A stretch of DNA of 64,000 nucleotides, taken from positions 1-64,000 of the forward strand of contig NZ_JAOQAH010000032.1 of NCBI RefSeq assembly GCF_025963695.1. Direction: 5' to 3'. The number at the start of each line of letters is the position of its first letter. The first letter of the stretch is position 1. The notes below the pieces were generated by a model. The model saw only the letters and a list, made by a program, of their open reading frames with translations, ran no database searches and was not told the origin of the DNA. Origin of the DNA: Segetibacter sp. Its GTDB lineage: Bacteria > Bacteroidota > Bacteroidia > Chitinophagales > Chitinophagaceae. Positions 52,222 through 62,949 of this stretch are shown one piece after another. A program made the translations under genes and the position numbers.

Positions 52222-53712
52222 CTAATCCTCTGCCCACGCCTTACAAGCCTTTACTGCTTTGTGCCATCCTTTTATTAAAAGTTCCGGATTTTTTTCATCA
52301 GATGGTTTAAACGTCCGGTCTACTTTCCATTGTTGGCTAATCTCTTCTATACCACTCCAATAACCAACAGCAAGGCCGGCGAGGTAAGCAGCTCCCATCG
52401 CTGTTGTTTCGGTAATCTCAGGTCTCACCACTTTTGCCTGTAACACGTCAGCCTGTATTTGCATTAGCAGATCGTTCACAGTAGCACCACCATCTACGCG
52501 CAATTCGCCAATGGAAACCCCGGAGTCAGCCTCCATCGCTTTTAAAACTTCCATTGTTTGAAACGCAATGCTTTCCAAAGCTGCGCGGGCAATGTGTGCC
52601 GAAGTGCTGCCGCGGGTTAAGCCAACAATTGTTCCGCGGGCCTCCTGGTTCCAGTGTGGAGCCCCTAAGCCGGTAAAGGCCGGAACAACAAAAACGCCTC
52701 CATTGTCAGTTACTTTCTGTGCAAGTTCTTCAACTTCGGCTGATGAAGAAATTATTTGTAGTCCATCTCTTAGCCACTGTACGACTGCGCCACCAACAAA
52801 AATGCTTCCTTCCAGTGCATACTGAACCTGGTCACCTATTTTCCAGGCAATAGTTGTAATTAAATTGTTTCGGGAAACAACGGGTTTGTCTCCGATATTC
52901 ATCAGCATAAAACAACCGGTACCGTAAGTGCTTTTTACCATTCCTGTCTTGGTACACATTTGTCCAAATAGGGCTGCCTGTTGATCGCCTGCAATACCTG
53001 CGATCGGAATTTTTGCAGCTAATATTTCCCCGGCAGTTTCTCCAAAAACTTCGCTGGAGGAACGAACCTCCGGAAGCATATTTAATGGGACTTCAAATAT
53101 TTTTAATAGCTCCTCATCCCACTGAAGTGTATGAATATTAAAAAGCATTGTTCTTGATGCATTTGTTACATCAGTAACATGTGTTTTTCCTGCTGTCAAA
53201 TTCCATATGAGCCACGAATCAACAGTTCCAAAAGCAAGCTTACCTGCTAGAGCCTTTTCTTTGGCACCTGCTACGTTTTCTAAAATCCATTTCACTTTGG
53301 TTGCCGAAAAATAAGCGTCGACAATAAGTCCTGTTTTTTCCTGAATCAGCTTGTCAATACCTTTTTGCTTCAACTCGTCACAAAAAGAAGCGGTGCGTCT
53401 GTCTTGCCAAACAATTGCATTATATATGGGTTTACCGGTCTCCCTTTCCCAAACGATGGTGGTTTCTCTTTGATTGGTTATTCCAATTGCTGCGATGTCA
53501 ATTGGTCTTAATCCTGCTTTTATAACGGCTTCTGCAACCACACCTGCCTGCGACGACCAAATTTCATTAGCATCATGTTCTACCCAACCTGGCTGGGGGT
53601 AGATTTGTGTAAACTCTTTTTGGGAGATAGATTCAATAGTGCCGTTGTGATTAAAAACAATAGCCCTGGAGCTGGTGGTTCCCTGGTCAATTGAAAGAAT
53701 GTATTTGTCCAT
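52222..53712 (-). CDS. glpK: Glycerol kinase
   Basis: 496-aa FGGY-family kinase that phosphorylates glycerol to sn-glycerol 3-phosphate and so traps it in the cell. N-terminal phosphate loop [19 protein letters not shown], substrate region [16 protein letters not shown] site [15 protein letters not shown] and [10 protein letters not shown], and the FGGY signature [20 protein letters not shown]. Length is normal. The ATG at 53712 is inside the last 26 bp of glpD, indicating translational coupling. Confidence 0.97.
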   Translation of the reverse strand: MDKYILSIDQGTTSSRAIVFNHNGTIESISQKEFTQIYPQPGWVEHDANEIWSSQAGVVAEAVIKAGLRPIDIAAIGITNQRETTIVWERETGKPIYNAIVWQDRRTASFCDELKQKGIDKLIQEKTGLIVDAYFSATKVKWILENVAGAKEKALAGKLAFGTVDSWLIWNLTAGKTHVTDVTNASRTMLFNIHTLQWDEELLKIFEVPLNMLPEVRSSSEVFGETAGEILAAKIPIAGIAGDQQAALFGQMCTKTGMVKSTYGTGCFMLMNIGDKPVVSRNNLITTIAWKIGDQVQYALEGSIFVGGAVVQWLRDGLQIISSSAEVEELAQKVTDNGGVFVVPAFTGLGAPHWNQEARGTIVGLTRGSTSAHIARAALESIAFQTMEVLKAMEADSGVSIGELRVDGGATVNDLLMQIQADVLQAKVVRPEITETTAMGAAYLAGLAVGYWSGIEEISQQWKVDRTFKPSDEKNPELLIKGWHKAVKACKAWAED

Positions 53713-55345
53713 CGGTTGGTTGTTGGTTTCTGTTATTGTGTTCCCCGTTGAAGCCGGCTTTCAGGTCTGGTAAATATTGATAAGCAAGTTGATGAAACGT
53801 AGCTACTTCTGCTCTTTTCCATTCTTCCGGGTAACCTAGCTCCTGGGCTATTAATGCTACAACCCGAGGCGCTGCATCAATAGCGGCTAAAGCATCTAGA
53901 AACAAGATTCTAAGTCTCCGTGCAAGCACATCTTCAGCACATCTTGCCATTTCGTAACGCACTGCCCAAACAACCTCTGCTTCTGTGTACGGTAGGTGAT
54001 CAACCAATTGATGACCCAAAAGCGGGTTGTCTTTAATCAATTCTTTTATACCTGCTGCATCAGTTCCGTAAACCGAAAAGTGACCTTGGATGAAGGAAGT
54101 TGTGCAACCGTGAATTTTTAATTTTTTAGTAAGGCAAGCGGTTTTCACTAGCTTGCCTACTTCAATTGCTTTGTTTACAGTCTCCTCCGCCATCTTTCTA
54201 TAAGTAGTCCACTTGCCACCGGTAATAGTTATAAGTCCTGAACTGCTGGTAAGCAGTTTGTGGTCGCGCGAAATTTCTTTGGTACTGTTTAGATTTTTAT
54301 TATCGGCCGCGAGAGGACGCAAGCCTGCAAACACGCTTAACACGTCCTTGCGGGTTGGTGTAACAGAGAAATAAGTTTTAACTGTTTCAAGAATAAACTC
54401 AATTTCTTCTTCAAGTGCTACTGGTTCAATACTGTTTGTGGTAAGGGGAGTATCGGTAGTACCCACGAGCACATGCTGATGCCAGGGAACAGCAAACAAG
54501 ACTCTTCCATCTTTGGTTTCGGGTATAAGGATAGCGTTAGTACTTTTTAAAAAGGATTTTTTTAAAACAAGGTGAATTCCCTGGCTAGGTCTTACTAATG
54601 GTTGTCTTCCGGGTTCATCAAACTTCAGCACGTCATCAACAAAAATTCCTGTGGCGTTTACTACCACCTTTGCTGACAGCTTGTATTCCTTTTTAGTTTC
54701 AAGATCTATGGCAGCAACACCGTTTACTTTGCCTTTGTTTTTATGTAGCCCCGTTACTTTAAAGTAGTTTAGAAGAACCCCCCCTTTTGCAGCGCTTGTT
54801 TGTGCAAGGTTTATTGCCAGCCGGGCGTCGTCGAACTGACCGTCGAAATATTCAACCCCCGCTGCAAGTCCGGTTGCGTTGATATTAGGTAGTTGTTCTA
54901 TTACCTTTTCCCTGTTAAAGAAACTTGATTTACCAAAACTAAAACGGCCTGAAAGCCAGTCGTAAAGTTTGAGGCCAATCATATATTTTATAGTAGAAAA
55001 CCAGCTATAACACGGGATTATAAAAGACTGAGACTTTACAAGATGCGACGCATTTTTGAGCATAATAGCCCGTTCATCTAATGCGTTATAGACTAATCGG
55101 ATGTCACCTTTTGCAAGGTAACGTACGCCCCCATGCACCAGCTTTGTGCTTCTGCTGGAAGTGCCTTTAGCGAAATCAGCTTGTTCTAAAAGTAAGGTAG
55201 AATATCCCCTGCTGGCACTATCAACTGCAACGCCTAAGCCTGTTGCGCCTCCGCCAATTATAATAACATCCCACGCAGACTGGTCGTTAATTTGTTTTAC
55301 AAATTCATCTCTCGAGAACCTTGTAATTCGTTGCTCTTCAGGCAT
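53687..55345 (-). CDS. glpD: Glycerol-3-phosphate dehydrogenase, FAD-dependent
   Basis: 552-aa membrane-associated flavoprotein that oxidises glycerol 3-phosphate to dihydroxyacetone phosphate and passes electrons to quinone. FAD-binding start [20 protein letters not shown] near residue 25, [48 protein letters not shown] and [15 protein letters not shown]. The C-terminal helical domain ([20 protein letters not shown] then [10 protein letters not shown]) is complete. First gene of the glp operon; no GlpR gene nearby and no clear operator in the upstream region. Confidence 0.97.
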   Translation of the reverse strand: MPEEQRITRFSRDEFVKQINDQSAWDVIIIGGGATGLGVAVDSASRGYSTLLLEQADFAKGTSSRSTKLVHGGVRYLAKGDIRLVYNALDERAIMLKNASHLVKSQSFIIPCYSWFSTIKYMIGLKLYDWLSGRFSFGKSSFFNREKVIEQLPNINATGLAAGVEYFDGQFDDARLAINLAQTSAAKGGVLLNYFKVTGLHKNKGKVNGVAAIDLETKKEYKLSAKVVVNATGIFVDDVLKFDEPGRQPLVRPSQGIHLVLKKSFLKSTNAILIPETKDGRVLFAVPWHQHVLVGTTDTPLTTNSIEPVALEEEIEFILETVKTYFSVTPTRKDVLSVFAGLRPLAADNKNLNSTKEISRDHKLLTSSSGLITITGGKWTTYRKMAEETVNKAIEVGKLVKTACLTKKLKIHGCTTSFIQGHFSVYGTDAAGIKELIKDNPLLGHQLVDHLPYTEAEVVWAVRYEMARCAEDVLARRLRILFLDALAAIDAAPRVVALIAQELGYPEEWKRAEVATFHQLAYQYLPDLKAGFNGEHNNRNQQPTDGQIHSFN

Positions 55346-55721
55346 TAAAACGGGTTAAGATATGGGCAATCAGGTTGGATCTGTAATTTACACGATTATA
55401 CCTCTGTTTTCATTTATATAATGTGATTTTTTAGTTCTTACCTTTCTTCCAGTTACAGCTTTTGCCTGGTCGTTTCTTACTTGTAAAAATAATTTGCAGG
55501 TAAAAAGTAAGAAAGCCGGCCCGTTGTATATGAAGTGTTCAAGTGATCCAATTAGTACACTACACCTTCCTATTACACTTTTTAAAAAAGTTTTGCTGCT
55601 TTTTGTTATGCCGCAGAAGGGTGTGACACAACAATGCCGCTATAATAACGGACGATGGCGACCTGATTTTCTTCTTGCTGCTTTCCTTCTAATTCATTAC
55701 TACTCACAAAACTTCAACTGT
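55346..55721. other. Intergenic region with element copy 13
   Basis: Between divergent glpD and serS. It contains GAAGGG followed by TGTGACACAACAATGCCGC (core 55622-55630), similar to copy 6 in its right flank (GCYGCTATA). No gene is recognised in the rest. Confidence 0.45.
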
Positions 55722-55729
55722 TATCTTTG
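55722..55729 (+). promoter_or_regulatory. serS minus-7 box
   Basis: TATCTTTG fits TAnnTTTG, 17 nt before the ATG at 55747. Confidence 0.55.
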
Positions 55730-55746
55730 CGCAAATTTTTGAATGT

Positions 55747-57018
55747 ATGCTACAGGTAAGTTTTATTCGTCAAAACAGGGAGGCTGTATTGGAAAGGCTG
55801 GCAGTGAAAAACTTTTTTCAAACCGAATTGGTTGACGAGGTAATAGCGCTGGATGATGAAAGAAAAAAGCTACAGGCAGACTTTGATAGTACGCAGGCAA
55901 GAGTGAATAGTGCATCTAAGGAGATTGGTAATCTTATGAGGCAAGGTCAAAAAGAGGGGGCTGAAACATTGAAAGCTGAAGTAGCCTCTTTGAAAGTGGG
56001 TATAGAACCATTGAAGGTTAAAATGGCCAATGTTGAAAAAGGGCTGTTAGATAAACTGCTACTTATACCGAACCTGCCGGCATTAGAAGTGCCAAAAGGC
56101 AAGACACCTGAAGACAATGTGGTGGTGAGAGAAGGAGGGGTAAAACCTACGCTTGCAGAAGGTGCGTTGCCCCACTGGGAACTGACCACAAAATACAAAT
56201 TGATAGATTTTGAATTAGGAACAAAAATTACAGGAAGTGGTTTCCCTGTGTACATAGGGAAGGGCGCAAAATTGCAAAGAGCACTAGTTCAATACTTTTT
56301 AGATTTTAATACTGCTGCGGGGTACGTTGAGTACTTGCCTCCTTTTTTGGTTAACGAAGAAAGCGCTTATGGTACGGGGCAACTTCCAGATAAAGAAGGG
56401 CAAATGTATCATGCAACTGCTGACAACTTTTACCTCATTCCCACGGCGGAGGTACCCGTTACGAATGTATATAGGGATACGATTTTGAAAGAAGATGAAC
56501 TGCCAATAAAGATGACGGCTTACTCTCCATGCTTTAGGCGGGAGGCGGGTAGTTATGGTAAAGAGGTTAGAGGACTTAATCGTTTGCACCAATTTGAAAA
56601 AGTTGAAATAATTCAAATCGTTCATCCTGACAAAAGCTATGAGGTTTTAGATGGAATGGTTGATCATATAGAGAAGTTATTGCAAAGCCTCGAACTGCCT
56701 TATCGCATTCTTCGATTGTGCGGGGGCGATATGAGCTTTACCAGTGCTATCACTTATGATTTTGAAGTATACAGTGCCGGGCAAGATCGCTGGCTGGAAG
56801 TAAGTAGCGTGAGTAACTTTGAGAACTTTCAAACCAATCGTTTGAAGTGTCGTTTTAAAGATGCAAATGGCAAAATGCTGCTTACGCACAGTTTGAACGG
56901 AAGTGCATTGGCGCTGCCACGAATTGTAGCTGCTTTATTAGAAAATAACCAGGCTGGAGAAGGCATCATGTTGCCGCGCGTTTTGCATAGCTACTTTGGG
57001 GCAGAATGGATTTTATAG
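55747..57018 (+). CDS. serS: Serine-tRNA ligase
   Basis: 423-aa class II synthetase charging tRNA-Ser. The N-terminal arm (residues about 25-105) is a long coiled coil that grips the tRNA variable loop (DDERKKLQADFDSTQARVNS, LKAEVASLKVGIEPLKVKMA). Catalytic motif 2 is MTAYSPCFRREAGSYGKEVR and motif 3 is in LALPRIVAALLENNQ; EVSSVSNFENFQTNRLKCRF forms the serine-binding region. Length is normal. A TAnnTTTG box precedes it closely. An in-frame-shifted ATG at 55743 is not used. Confidence 0.97.
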   Translation: MLQVSFIRQNREAVLERLAVKNFFQTELVDEVIALDDERKKLQADFDSTQARVNSASKEIGNLMRQGQKEGAETLKAEVASLKVGIEPLKVKMANVEKGLLDKLLLIPNLPALEVPKGKTPEDNVVVREGGVKPTLAEGALPHWELTTKYKLIDFELGTKITGSGFPVYIGKGAKLQRALVQYFLDFNTAAGYVEYLPPFLVNEESAYGTGQLPDKEGQMYHATADNFYLIPTAEVPVTNVYRDTILKEDELPIKMTAYSPCFRREAGSYGKEVRGLNRLHQFEKVEIIQIVHPDKSYEVLDGMVDHIEKLLQSLELPYRILRLCGGDMSFTSAITYDFEVYSAGQDRWLEVSSVSNFENFQTNRLKCRFKDANGKMLLTHSLNGSALALPRIVAALLENNQAGEGIMLPRVLHSYFGAEWIL

Positions 57019-57099
57019 ACATCCTGCATTTCGGGTTGGCATAGCATTCTTAAAACATTTGAATAACGCTTTGGAAACTTCGAAAGCATCTGATAGCGG

Positions 57100-60000
57100 C
57101 TATTTCAACAACGTTATATCGCCTCTTTTTTGGAATTTTGAATTGTCTGAGTACTCGACATCCAAAACGTAATGATAAACTTCATTGGGTTGAACGGTTC
57201 CTTTGTAGGTTCCATCCCAACCAGCCGTTCTGTCAATGGTTTCAAACACGAGTAAACCCCATCTGTTATAAATTTTCCAAGCCATTCTTGTGATGCCAAA
57301 ACCTCTGACAAATACTTTGTCATTTATACCATCCCCGTTAGGAGTGAAAGCATTTGGAACATCAATTAAAGGAACGATGCGAGCCTGAAGAGAGGTGCAC
57401 GCAGTATCAGGACATCCGGCATTATTAATTGCTATAAGGCAGGGATTATAAAGTTTTGTTTCGTTGTAAATATGCTGAACAGGTGAAGCTGATCGGGTAA
57501 GCAATGTATCTCCGTCTCCAAACTTCCAGATATAGCGGGTAGCCCCTATTGAACTATTTATGAACTGAACAGCTGTATTTTCCTGCGGAGGATCAGGTGT
57601 AAAACTAAATGAAGCTGTAGGCTTGCCACTTACAACTATAGTGAAACTGGTGGTATCTAACAGATTACATGTACTTGAGTCTACTGCTCTTAATTTTACA
57701 AGGTATGTACCCGGGGTTGAATAAAGGTGTTCGGGGCTAACTTGATTTGATGTGCCTTCGTCGCCAAAACTCCAGTAAAAATTTTGACCTCCGGAGGAAG
57801 TATTATTGAACCTGGCAGTATAAGGTGCGCATCCTGTTGGGGGAGTTTCAAAATCGGCCTTAACGTTGCTGGCTATTCTTAAGTTTACTACCAAGGAGTC
57901 TGGTGCATTACAAAAGTTAGTATCGCGCAGCACCAACTTTACTTTATAAACTCCTGGGGCAGGAAAACTATGTTTTATGGTTTCTGACCCGGCGACAACT
58001 GGCGGCGTTTTATCTCCAAAGTCCCAAATGAAAGAATTACTTGCAAACGGACGGCCCGACGGAGAGACATAGGAGGTATTGGCAAATTGATAATTAAAAG
58101 AGTCGCAAGGCAACAGTTTCTGGGGAGTAAATCCTAAAATACCTTTATCGGTTTTTACTTTTATTACTGTAAAAGCGGTATCGGCAATATTACATTTCGA
58201 ACTATCAATTGAGGTAAGTCTGACTGTATAATTACCAACGGCGTTAAAAGTGTGACTGATGGTTTCGGTGGTAGTTTCAACGTCGGGAGAACCGTCTCCA
58301 AAATTCCACACATACCTTTTTCCTTCAGCAAGGGTATCAGTAAAGTCAACCGTCAAGGGCACGCAACCCGAGGAAGCATTGACTCTGCCATCAATAGAAC
58401 TTCTTACGCTTCCAATAACTCCGGCAAGGTTGAAAGCGATCTTCACAGCAGCAAGGTTACACTCTTTGGAACCATTAGAAGGTGACCAGACGCCGGGAGT
58501 TGTAGGAAAATTTACATCGCGACCGCAATTGGCGCACAAGGCCTGGTAAATAACTCCCCCTCTGTCAAACCGGCTTGTTCCCCCGTCAACATGCTCACCA
58601 AAACCTCCGCTCTGCCCAAAAAAGCTTCCATACAATTGTCTTGCAGCATTTCTTTCCAGTACAAAAAAGTAAAAGTCGCTGTTGTCTGTAGATTTTTGTA
58701 TCGCGTCAGGAGTTACAGTTAACCCGGTGGTTCCTGCGTTATCCTTAAAACCTGCTTTTGCATCCGTTGAGCCACCCCAACCTGAAACGTACACATTTTC
58801 GCATCGGTCAACTAAAAAAGCGATAGGGGAGATGTTGGGTGCAAATGTATTGGTTCCAAAAATTGTTGAGTACTCAAACGCGGAGAGATCAGGTTTTAGC
58901 TTTGCAATAAACTGTTTTCCTCCCTCCTGGGAAAATGCTGCATTTACTACCGGCCAATTTCCAGTCGTAGTACCCATGATATAGGGGAAGTTGAACTTGT
59001 CGAACTGAATTCCGTACAACATATCATTTCCGGTAGTACCCATGTAGGAAGTCTTCAACAAACTACTTCCGTCAGGAGATAAAATCGACACAAAGCCGTC
59101 CGTCTCGCCACCCTGAAAGGCGGGATTAATGACCCCGCTTTTATTACCCGGAAAGTCAGTACTTACTGTGTTGCCGCCAACATAAATGTTATTATTAGAA
59201 GGATTTATTGCCAATACGAAAGCCGCATCATTTAGTTTGCCACCAAAGTAGGTGCTATACATAATTGTACTAAGGTCGGGGTTTGCCCTTATGATAACGC
59301 CATCTTGCAGGCCGCCAAAAATTTTCTGAAAAGCATTTGCTGAAACAGGGAAATCTGATGACTGAGTGTTAGAGGCAAGCAGAACGTTTCCACTATTGTC
59401 TAGTATTACTTCGCTCCGGGCATCATCGCCATAATTTCTACGAAGACTTTCCGTGCCATATGGTGCTGTATATTTAGGTCGAATATTTACTCCATCGTTG
59501 CTACTACCTCCTATTTTTCTTGAACCAATCAGCGTAGAGCCGGTAGGGTCTAGCTTGGTGAGAATGATATCATATTGGCCACCCCCCCTTTCAATAATTT
59601 TTACAGGATAATTTGTTGAGTTAGAGCGTCCGGCTATTACCAGGTTTCCCTGTGGATCTACCACCAGGCTATGTGGCTGTTCATTACCCGATCCGCCCAG
59701 GTAGGTTGCATACATTCGATTAGAACCATTTGGGCTAAATTTCATTATCCCAATATCATATCCACCGCCTTCGCCTTCGCCCACTCCACCCCCGTAGGTT
59801 GATGAAAAGGCGCCTGGACTAGTGGGAAAGCCCGTATTAAAAACTATTCCGCCGGCGTAAAAACTTCCGTCAGGTCCATAAGTCGCTGTATAACCCCAGT
59901 TATCGGAAGTGCTACCGGTAAAAGTTGAAAAGATTAAAACTGGATCGATAATTAAAGGAGCGCTTTTTACATAGTTGTCAACTGCAAAATACACGGTTTT

Positions 60001-60738
60001 ACCAATCACTTTGAATCTACATATTACTTCTTTCTTTTGGCCGTTAACAACCTGGTAAGCATATGGCTTTAGTTCTCTTACTTCACCTACTGAAGTCTTA
60101 ATGATTAGTTGTTCATTGGCTACCTCTAAACCGTCTACCCCATCATATTTCATTGCAATTTTAGAAAGGTCTGCTCCCGGTTGTACAATCAGGTCATATT
60201 TTAATTGACCCTCATTTGTATAATACCTTGCGTCTATGCCTGAATATAAATTTTTGTAAGTAACCGCCTGAAAGGTTCTGCAGTGCTGCTGCCATTTAGT
60301 GGGATCATTACCAATAAAATAATTATTGTAAGTTTCTAAGGCTTTATCACCAACAATAACGGGGGTAAGTGCGTTTACAAACTCTACATCGTAGGCGTGA
60401 GAATGAACAGTTAAATCTCTACTTCCAGAACCACCCTTTGGGATTTGATGATTATTTGTTGGGATAACCGCCTTTGTATTATTAGAGGATCCGTGACTGG
60501 TAGAAAAACCGTGCATCAAATCATCCAGTTTCTCCATGTCCTCTGCTTTGTGTTGTACCATTCTAAACCCTTTTTCCTGCAGGAAAAAAGCACCATTGTT
60601 CATAATTCCCTTAAACCTGATTTTTTTGTCCCACTGCCCTTTGTTTTCAATAAATTCAAGGTTGGCGTATTGACAAAAGACTGCTGTACCGCTACAAAGA
60701 ATAGCAACTAAAAAAGCAATCGGGGTAAGTCTTTTCAA
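57100..60738 (-). CDS. T9SS type B protein with SBBP-like and PKD domains
   Basis: 1212-aa exported protein. Signal peptide at 1-22 (MKRLTPIAFLVAILCSGTAV then FCQ). Residues about 24-270 are a DUF7948-like N-domain (LEFIENKGQWDKKIRFKG, GIDARYYTNEGQLKYDLIVQ). About 275-790 hold SBBP-type propeller repeats (YATYLGGSGNEQPHSLVVDP, YSTYFGGKLNDAAFVLAINP). About 800-1110 contain four PKD domains, each with a WNFGDGSP, WDFGDKTP, WSFGDEGT or WKFGDGDT core. The last 90 residues are the gliding-motility-associated (type B) sorting domain: VPNAFTPNGDGINDKVFV, WKIYNRWGLLVFET, GWDGTYKG. Secreted through T9SS to the surface or medium; ligand unknown. Confidence 0.92.
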   Translation of the reverse strand: MKRLTPIAFLVAILCSGTAVFCQYANLEFIENKGQWDKKIRFKGIMNNGAFFLQEKGFRMVQHKAEDMEKLDDLMHGFSTSHGSSNNTKAVIPTNNHQIPKGGSGSRDLTVHSHAYDVEFVNALTPVIVGDKALETYNNYFIGNDPTKWQQHCRTFQAVTYKNLYSGIDARYYTNEGQLKYDLIVQPGADLSKIAMKYDGVDGLEVANEQLIIKTSVGEVRELKPYAYQVVNGQKKEVICRFKVIGKTVYFAVDNYVKSAPLIIDPVLIFSTFTGSTSDNWGYTATYGPDGSFYAGGIVFNTGFPTSPGAFSSTYGGGVGEGEGGGYDIGIMKFSPNGSNRMYATYLGGSGNEQPHSLVVDPQGNLVIAGRSNSTNYPVKIIERGGGQYDIILTKLDPTGSTLIGSRKIGGSSNDGVNIRPKYTAPYGTESLRRNYGDDARSEVILDNSGNVLLASNTQSSDFPVSANAFQKIFGGLQDGVIIRANPDLSTIMYSTYFGGKLNDAAFVLAINPSNNNIYVGGNTVSTDFPGNKSGVINPAFQGGETDGFVSILSPDGSSLLKTSYMGTTGNDMLYGIQFDKFNFPYIMGTTTGNWPVVNAAFSQEGGKQFIAKLKPDLSAFEYSTIFGTNTFAPNISPIAFLVDRCENVYVSGWGGSTDAKAGFKDNAGTTGLTVTPDAIQKSTDNSDFYFFVLERNAARQLYGSFFGQSGGFGEHVDGGTSRFDRGGVIYQALCANCGRDVNFPTTPGVWSPSNGSKECNLAAVKIAFNLAGVIGSVRSSIDGRVNASSGCVPLTVDFTDTLAEGKRYVWNFGDGSPDVETTTETISHTFNAVGNYTVRLTSIDSSKCNIADTAFTVIKVKTDKGILGFTPQKLLPCDSFNYQFANTSYVSPSGRPFASNSFIWDFGDKTPPVVAGSETIKHSFPAPGVYKVKLVLRDTNFCNAPDSLVVNLRIASNVKADFETPPTGCAPYTARFNNTSSGGQNFYWSFGDEGTSNQVSPEHLYSTPGTYLVKLRAVDSSTCNLLDTTSFTIVVSGKPTASFSFTPDPPQENTAVQFINSSIGATRYIWKFGDGDTLLTRSASPVQHIYNETKLYNPCLIAINNAGCPDTACTSLQARIVPLIDVPNAFTPNGDGINDKVFVRGFGITRMAWKIYNRWGLLVFETIDRTAGWDGTYKGTVQPNEVYHYVLDVEYSDNSKFQKRGDITLLK

Positions 60739-60837
60739 GCCTGTAATATTTTTTAAAAGTTACAATTAAAATATGAGTATATACGGACCAGTGATTATTT
60801 CGTTTGCACCCGGCCCCGTAATTTAACAGCAGTTGGA

Positions 60838-62949
60838 TCAGGAAATTTTACTCCAGACAGTTTTTCCTTTTTGAAGCAAAAGGTAATTTTTTAATATCAA
60901 ATTCTCAGCCGAAGAAAGTTCTTCATCTTTGGAAAGCAACATTTCTGCTTCTTTTTTTGCTTTTTCCAAAATTTCTTTATCATTTACGATATTGGCCAGT
61001 TTAAAGTTTAAAGCTCCACTTTGCCTGGTACCTTCAATATCTCCCGGACCTCTTAATTCCAGGTCTTTTTCTGCTATTTTAAATCCGTCATTTGTAGAAC
61101 ACATTGTTTTTATTCTTTCCCTGGCGTCGTTGTTTAGTTTATTACCTGTTAGTAATATACAATAGCTTTTGTCGCTACCTCTTCCAACTCTACCGCGTAA
61201 CTGGTGTAACTGAGAAAGACCAAATTTTTCCGCGTTTTCTATAACCATAATAGAAGCATTGGGTACGTTTACCCCTACTTCTATTACCGTTGTGCTCACC
61301 ATTATCTGCGTATCTCCCTTCACAAAACGCTGCATATTTGTTTCTTTAACCTGTGCCGGCTGCCTTCCATGTACCATACTAATCCAGTATTTAGGCTCGG
61401 GAAAAAAAGCCTTTACATGTTCATATCCATCCATCAGGTTCTCGTAATCCAGTTTCTCACTTTCTTCAATCAGGGGAAAGATGATGTACGCCTGACGCCC
61501 CTGCTCAATTTCCGACCTGATGAAATCCATTACTTTCACCCTGTACATTTCATTTCGGTGAACGGTGGTGATAGGTATTCTTCCAGGTGGTAATTCATCC
61601 ATCACACTATAATCAAGGTCACCATAAGCAGTCATTGCAAGCGTTCTTGGTATTGGAGTAGCCGTCATAACCAATACATGAGGATGTATTGGGGCCTTTG
61701 CCCACAATTTTGCACGTTGCGCCACGCCAAACCTGTGTTGCTCATCTATAATTGACAATCCTAAGTTTTTAAAAACCACCGGATCTTCAATAAGCGCATG
61801 GGTTCCGGTTATCATATGCAAAGAACCTTCGGCAAGTTGAGCTAGTATTTCACGTCGGGCCGCGGTTTTGGTACTTCCAGTTAAAAGGCGAATGTTTACC
61901 GGCATGTCTTTCAACAATTCGCTCAATCCCAGAAAATGCTGATTCGCCAATATTTCGGTTGGGGCCATCAAACAGCTTTGATAGCCGTTATCTGTAGCAA
62001 GTAACATTGTCAACAGCGCTACAATCGTCTTTCCACTTCCTACATCTCCCTGTAGTAGCCGGTTCATTTGTTTGCCTCTTCCCGTATCTGTTCTAATTTC
62101 CTTTAAAACTCTTTTTTGCGCCCCCGTTAATTCAAACGGTAAATATTTACTATAAAAAGTATTAAAGCACTCACCAACTTTTTCAAAAATAGCTCCTTTA
62201 CTATGTTTGTGCCTGCGAAGTCTTGTTAAACCTAACCTAACCTGTGCAATAAAAAACTCTTCAAACTTTAGCCTATAGAGGGCTTTGTCAAATTCCAGTT
62301 GGTTTTTGGGAAAATGTATACAAGTATAGGCATCCCACCTTTTTAACAGGATGAGGTGTTCGATAATGTGGTGGGGTAAATTTTCAGGAATATCTTTCGG
62401 ACCGACCATTTCAATCAGCGCCATTGTAAGCTTGCCAATTTGTTTTCCATTCAGTCCTTTTGCCTTTAATTTTTCGGTTGTAGGGTAAACGGGCTCTAAA
62501 AAGCCTTTTCCTTCAGCCGTTTCAGCAACCCAGGGTTCTATTTCCGGATGAGTTATTTGTGCCCGGCCGTTAAAAAATGCTACTTTCCCAAATACCAGGT
62601 AAATTTTTCCGACATGTAAATTTTTTTCTACCCAGTTTATTCCCTGGAACCAACAAAGTTCAATCGTACCCGTTCTATCGCGCAACTGTGCAACAAGCCG
62701 TTTACTTCGTTTTTCTCCAAGTATTATAAGGTCATCTATAATGCCTGCAATTTGTATAAAATCGGTTTCAGGCTTAATGTCAGTGATGGCATTTATTGAA
62801 GTCTTATCTACATGACGGTTTGGAAAATGTTCAAGCAAATCACCAAAAGTAAAAATGCTCAGTTCCTTTTTTAGCAGATCTGCTTTTAAAGGGCCGACAC
62901 CTTTAAGGTACTCAATAGGGCTGTCTAATATTGAAGGAGAAGCTATAAT
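60838..62949 (-). CDS. recG: ATP-dependent DNA helicase RecG
   Basis: About 703-aa helicase that reverses stalled forks and branch-migrates junctions. Wedge domain at residues about 60-190 (VAQLRDRTGTIELCWFQG), Walker A RLLQGDVGSGKTIVALLT, DEQH box SIIDEQHRFGVAQR, motif III VMTATPIPRTLAMT, and C-terminal VSTTVIEVGVNVPNASI with QLRGRVGRG. The first ATG, GTG or TTG is a TTG at 62838, but family sequence continues upstream (SPSILDSPIEYLKGVGPLKA). In that stretch no standard start exists, and the likely start is ATT at 62949 (or ATA 62946), 16 nt after a minus-strand TATTTTTG box (62966-62973). Confidence 0.85.
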   Translation of the reverse strand: MIASPSILDSPIEYLKGVGPLKADLLKKELSIFTFGDLLEHFPNRHVDKTSINAITDIKPETDFIQIAGIIDDLIILGEKRSKRLVAQLRDRTGTIELCWFQGINWVEKNLHVGKIYLVFGKVAFFNGRAQITHPEIEPWVAETAEGKGFLEPVYPTTEKLKAKGLNGKQIGKLTMALIEMVGPKDIPENLPHHIIEHLILLKRWDAYTCIHFPKNQLEFDKALYRLKFEEFFIAQVRLGLTRLRRHKHSKGAIFEKVGECFNTFYSKYLPFELTGAQKRVLKEIRTDTGRGKQMNRLLQGDVGSGKTIVALLTMLLATDNGYQSCLMAPTEILANQHFLGLSELLKDMPVNIRLLTGSTKTAARREILAQLAEGSLHMITGTHALIEDPVVFKNLGLSIIDEQHRFGVAQRAKLWAKAPIHPHVLVMTATPIPRTLAMTAYGDLDYSVMDELPPGRIPITTVHRNEMYRVKVMDFIRSEIEQGRQAYIIFPLIEESEKLDYENLMDGYEHVKAFFPEPKYWISMVHGRQPAQVKETNMQRFVKGDTQIMVSTTVIEVGVNVPNASIMVIENAEKFGLSQLHQLRGRVGRGSDKSYCILLTGNKLNNDARERIKTMCSTNDGFKIAEKDLELRGPGDIEGTRQSGALNFKLANIVNDKEILEKAKKEAEMLLSKDEELSSAENLILKNYLLLQKGKTVWSKIS

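Noticed and set aside
55044..55052. TGCGACGCA inside glpD
   Set aside because: It encodes normal GlpD residues (KNASHL on the minus strand) and lacks the flanks of the intergenic element, so it is taken as chance.
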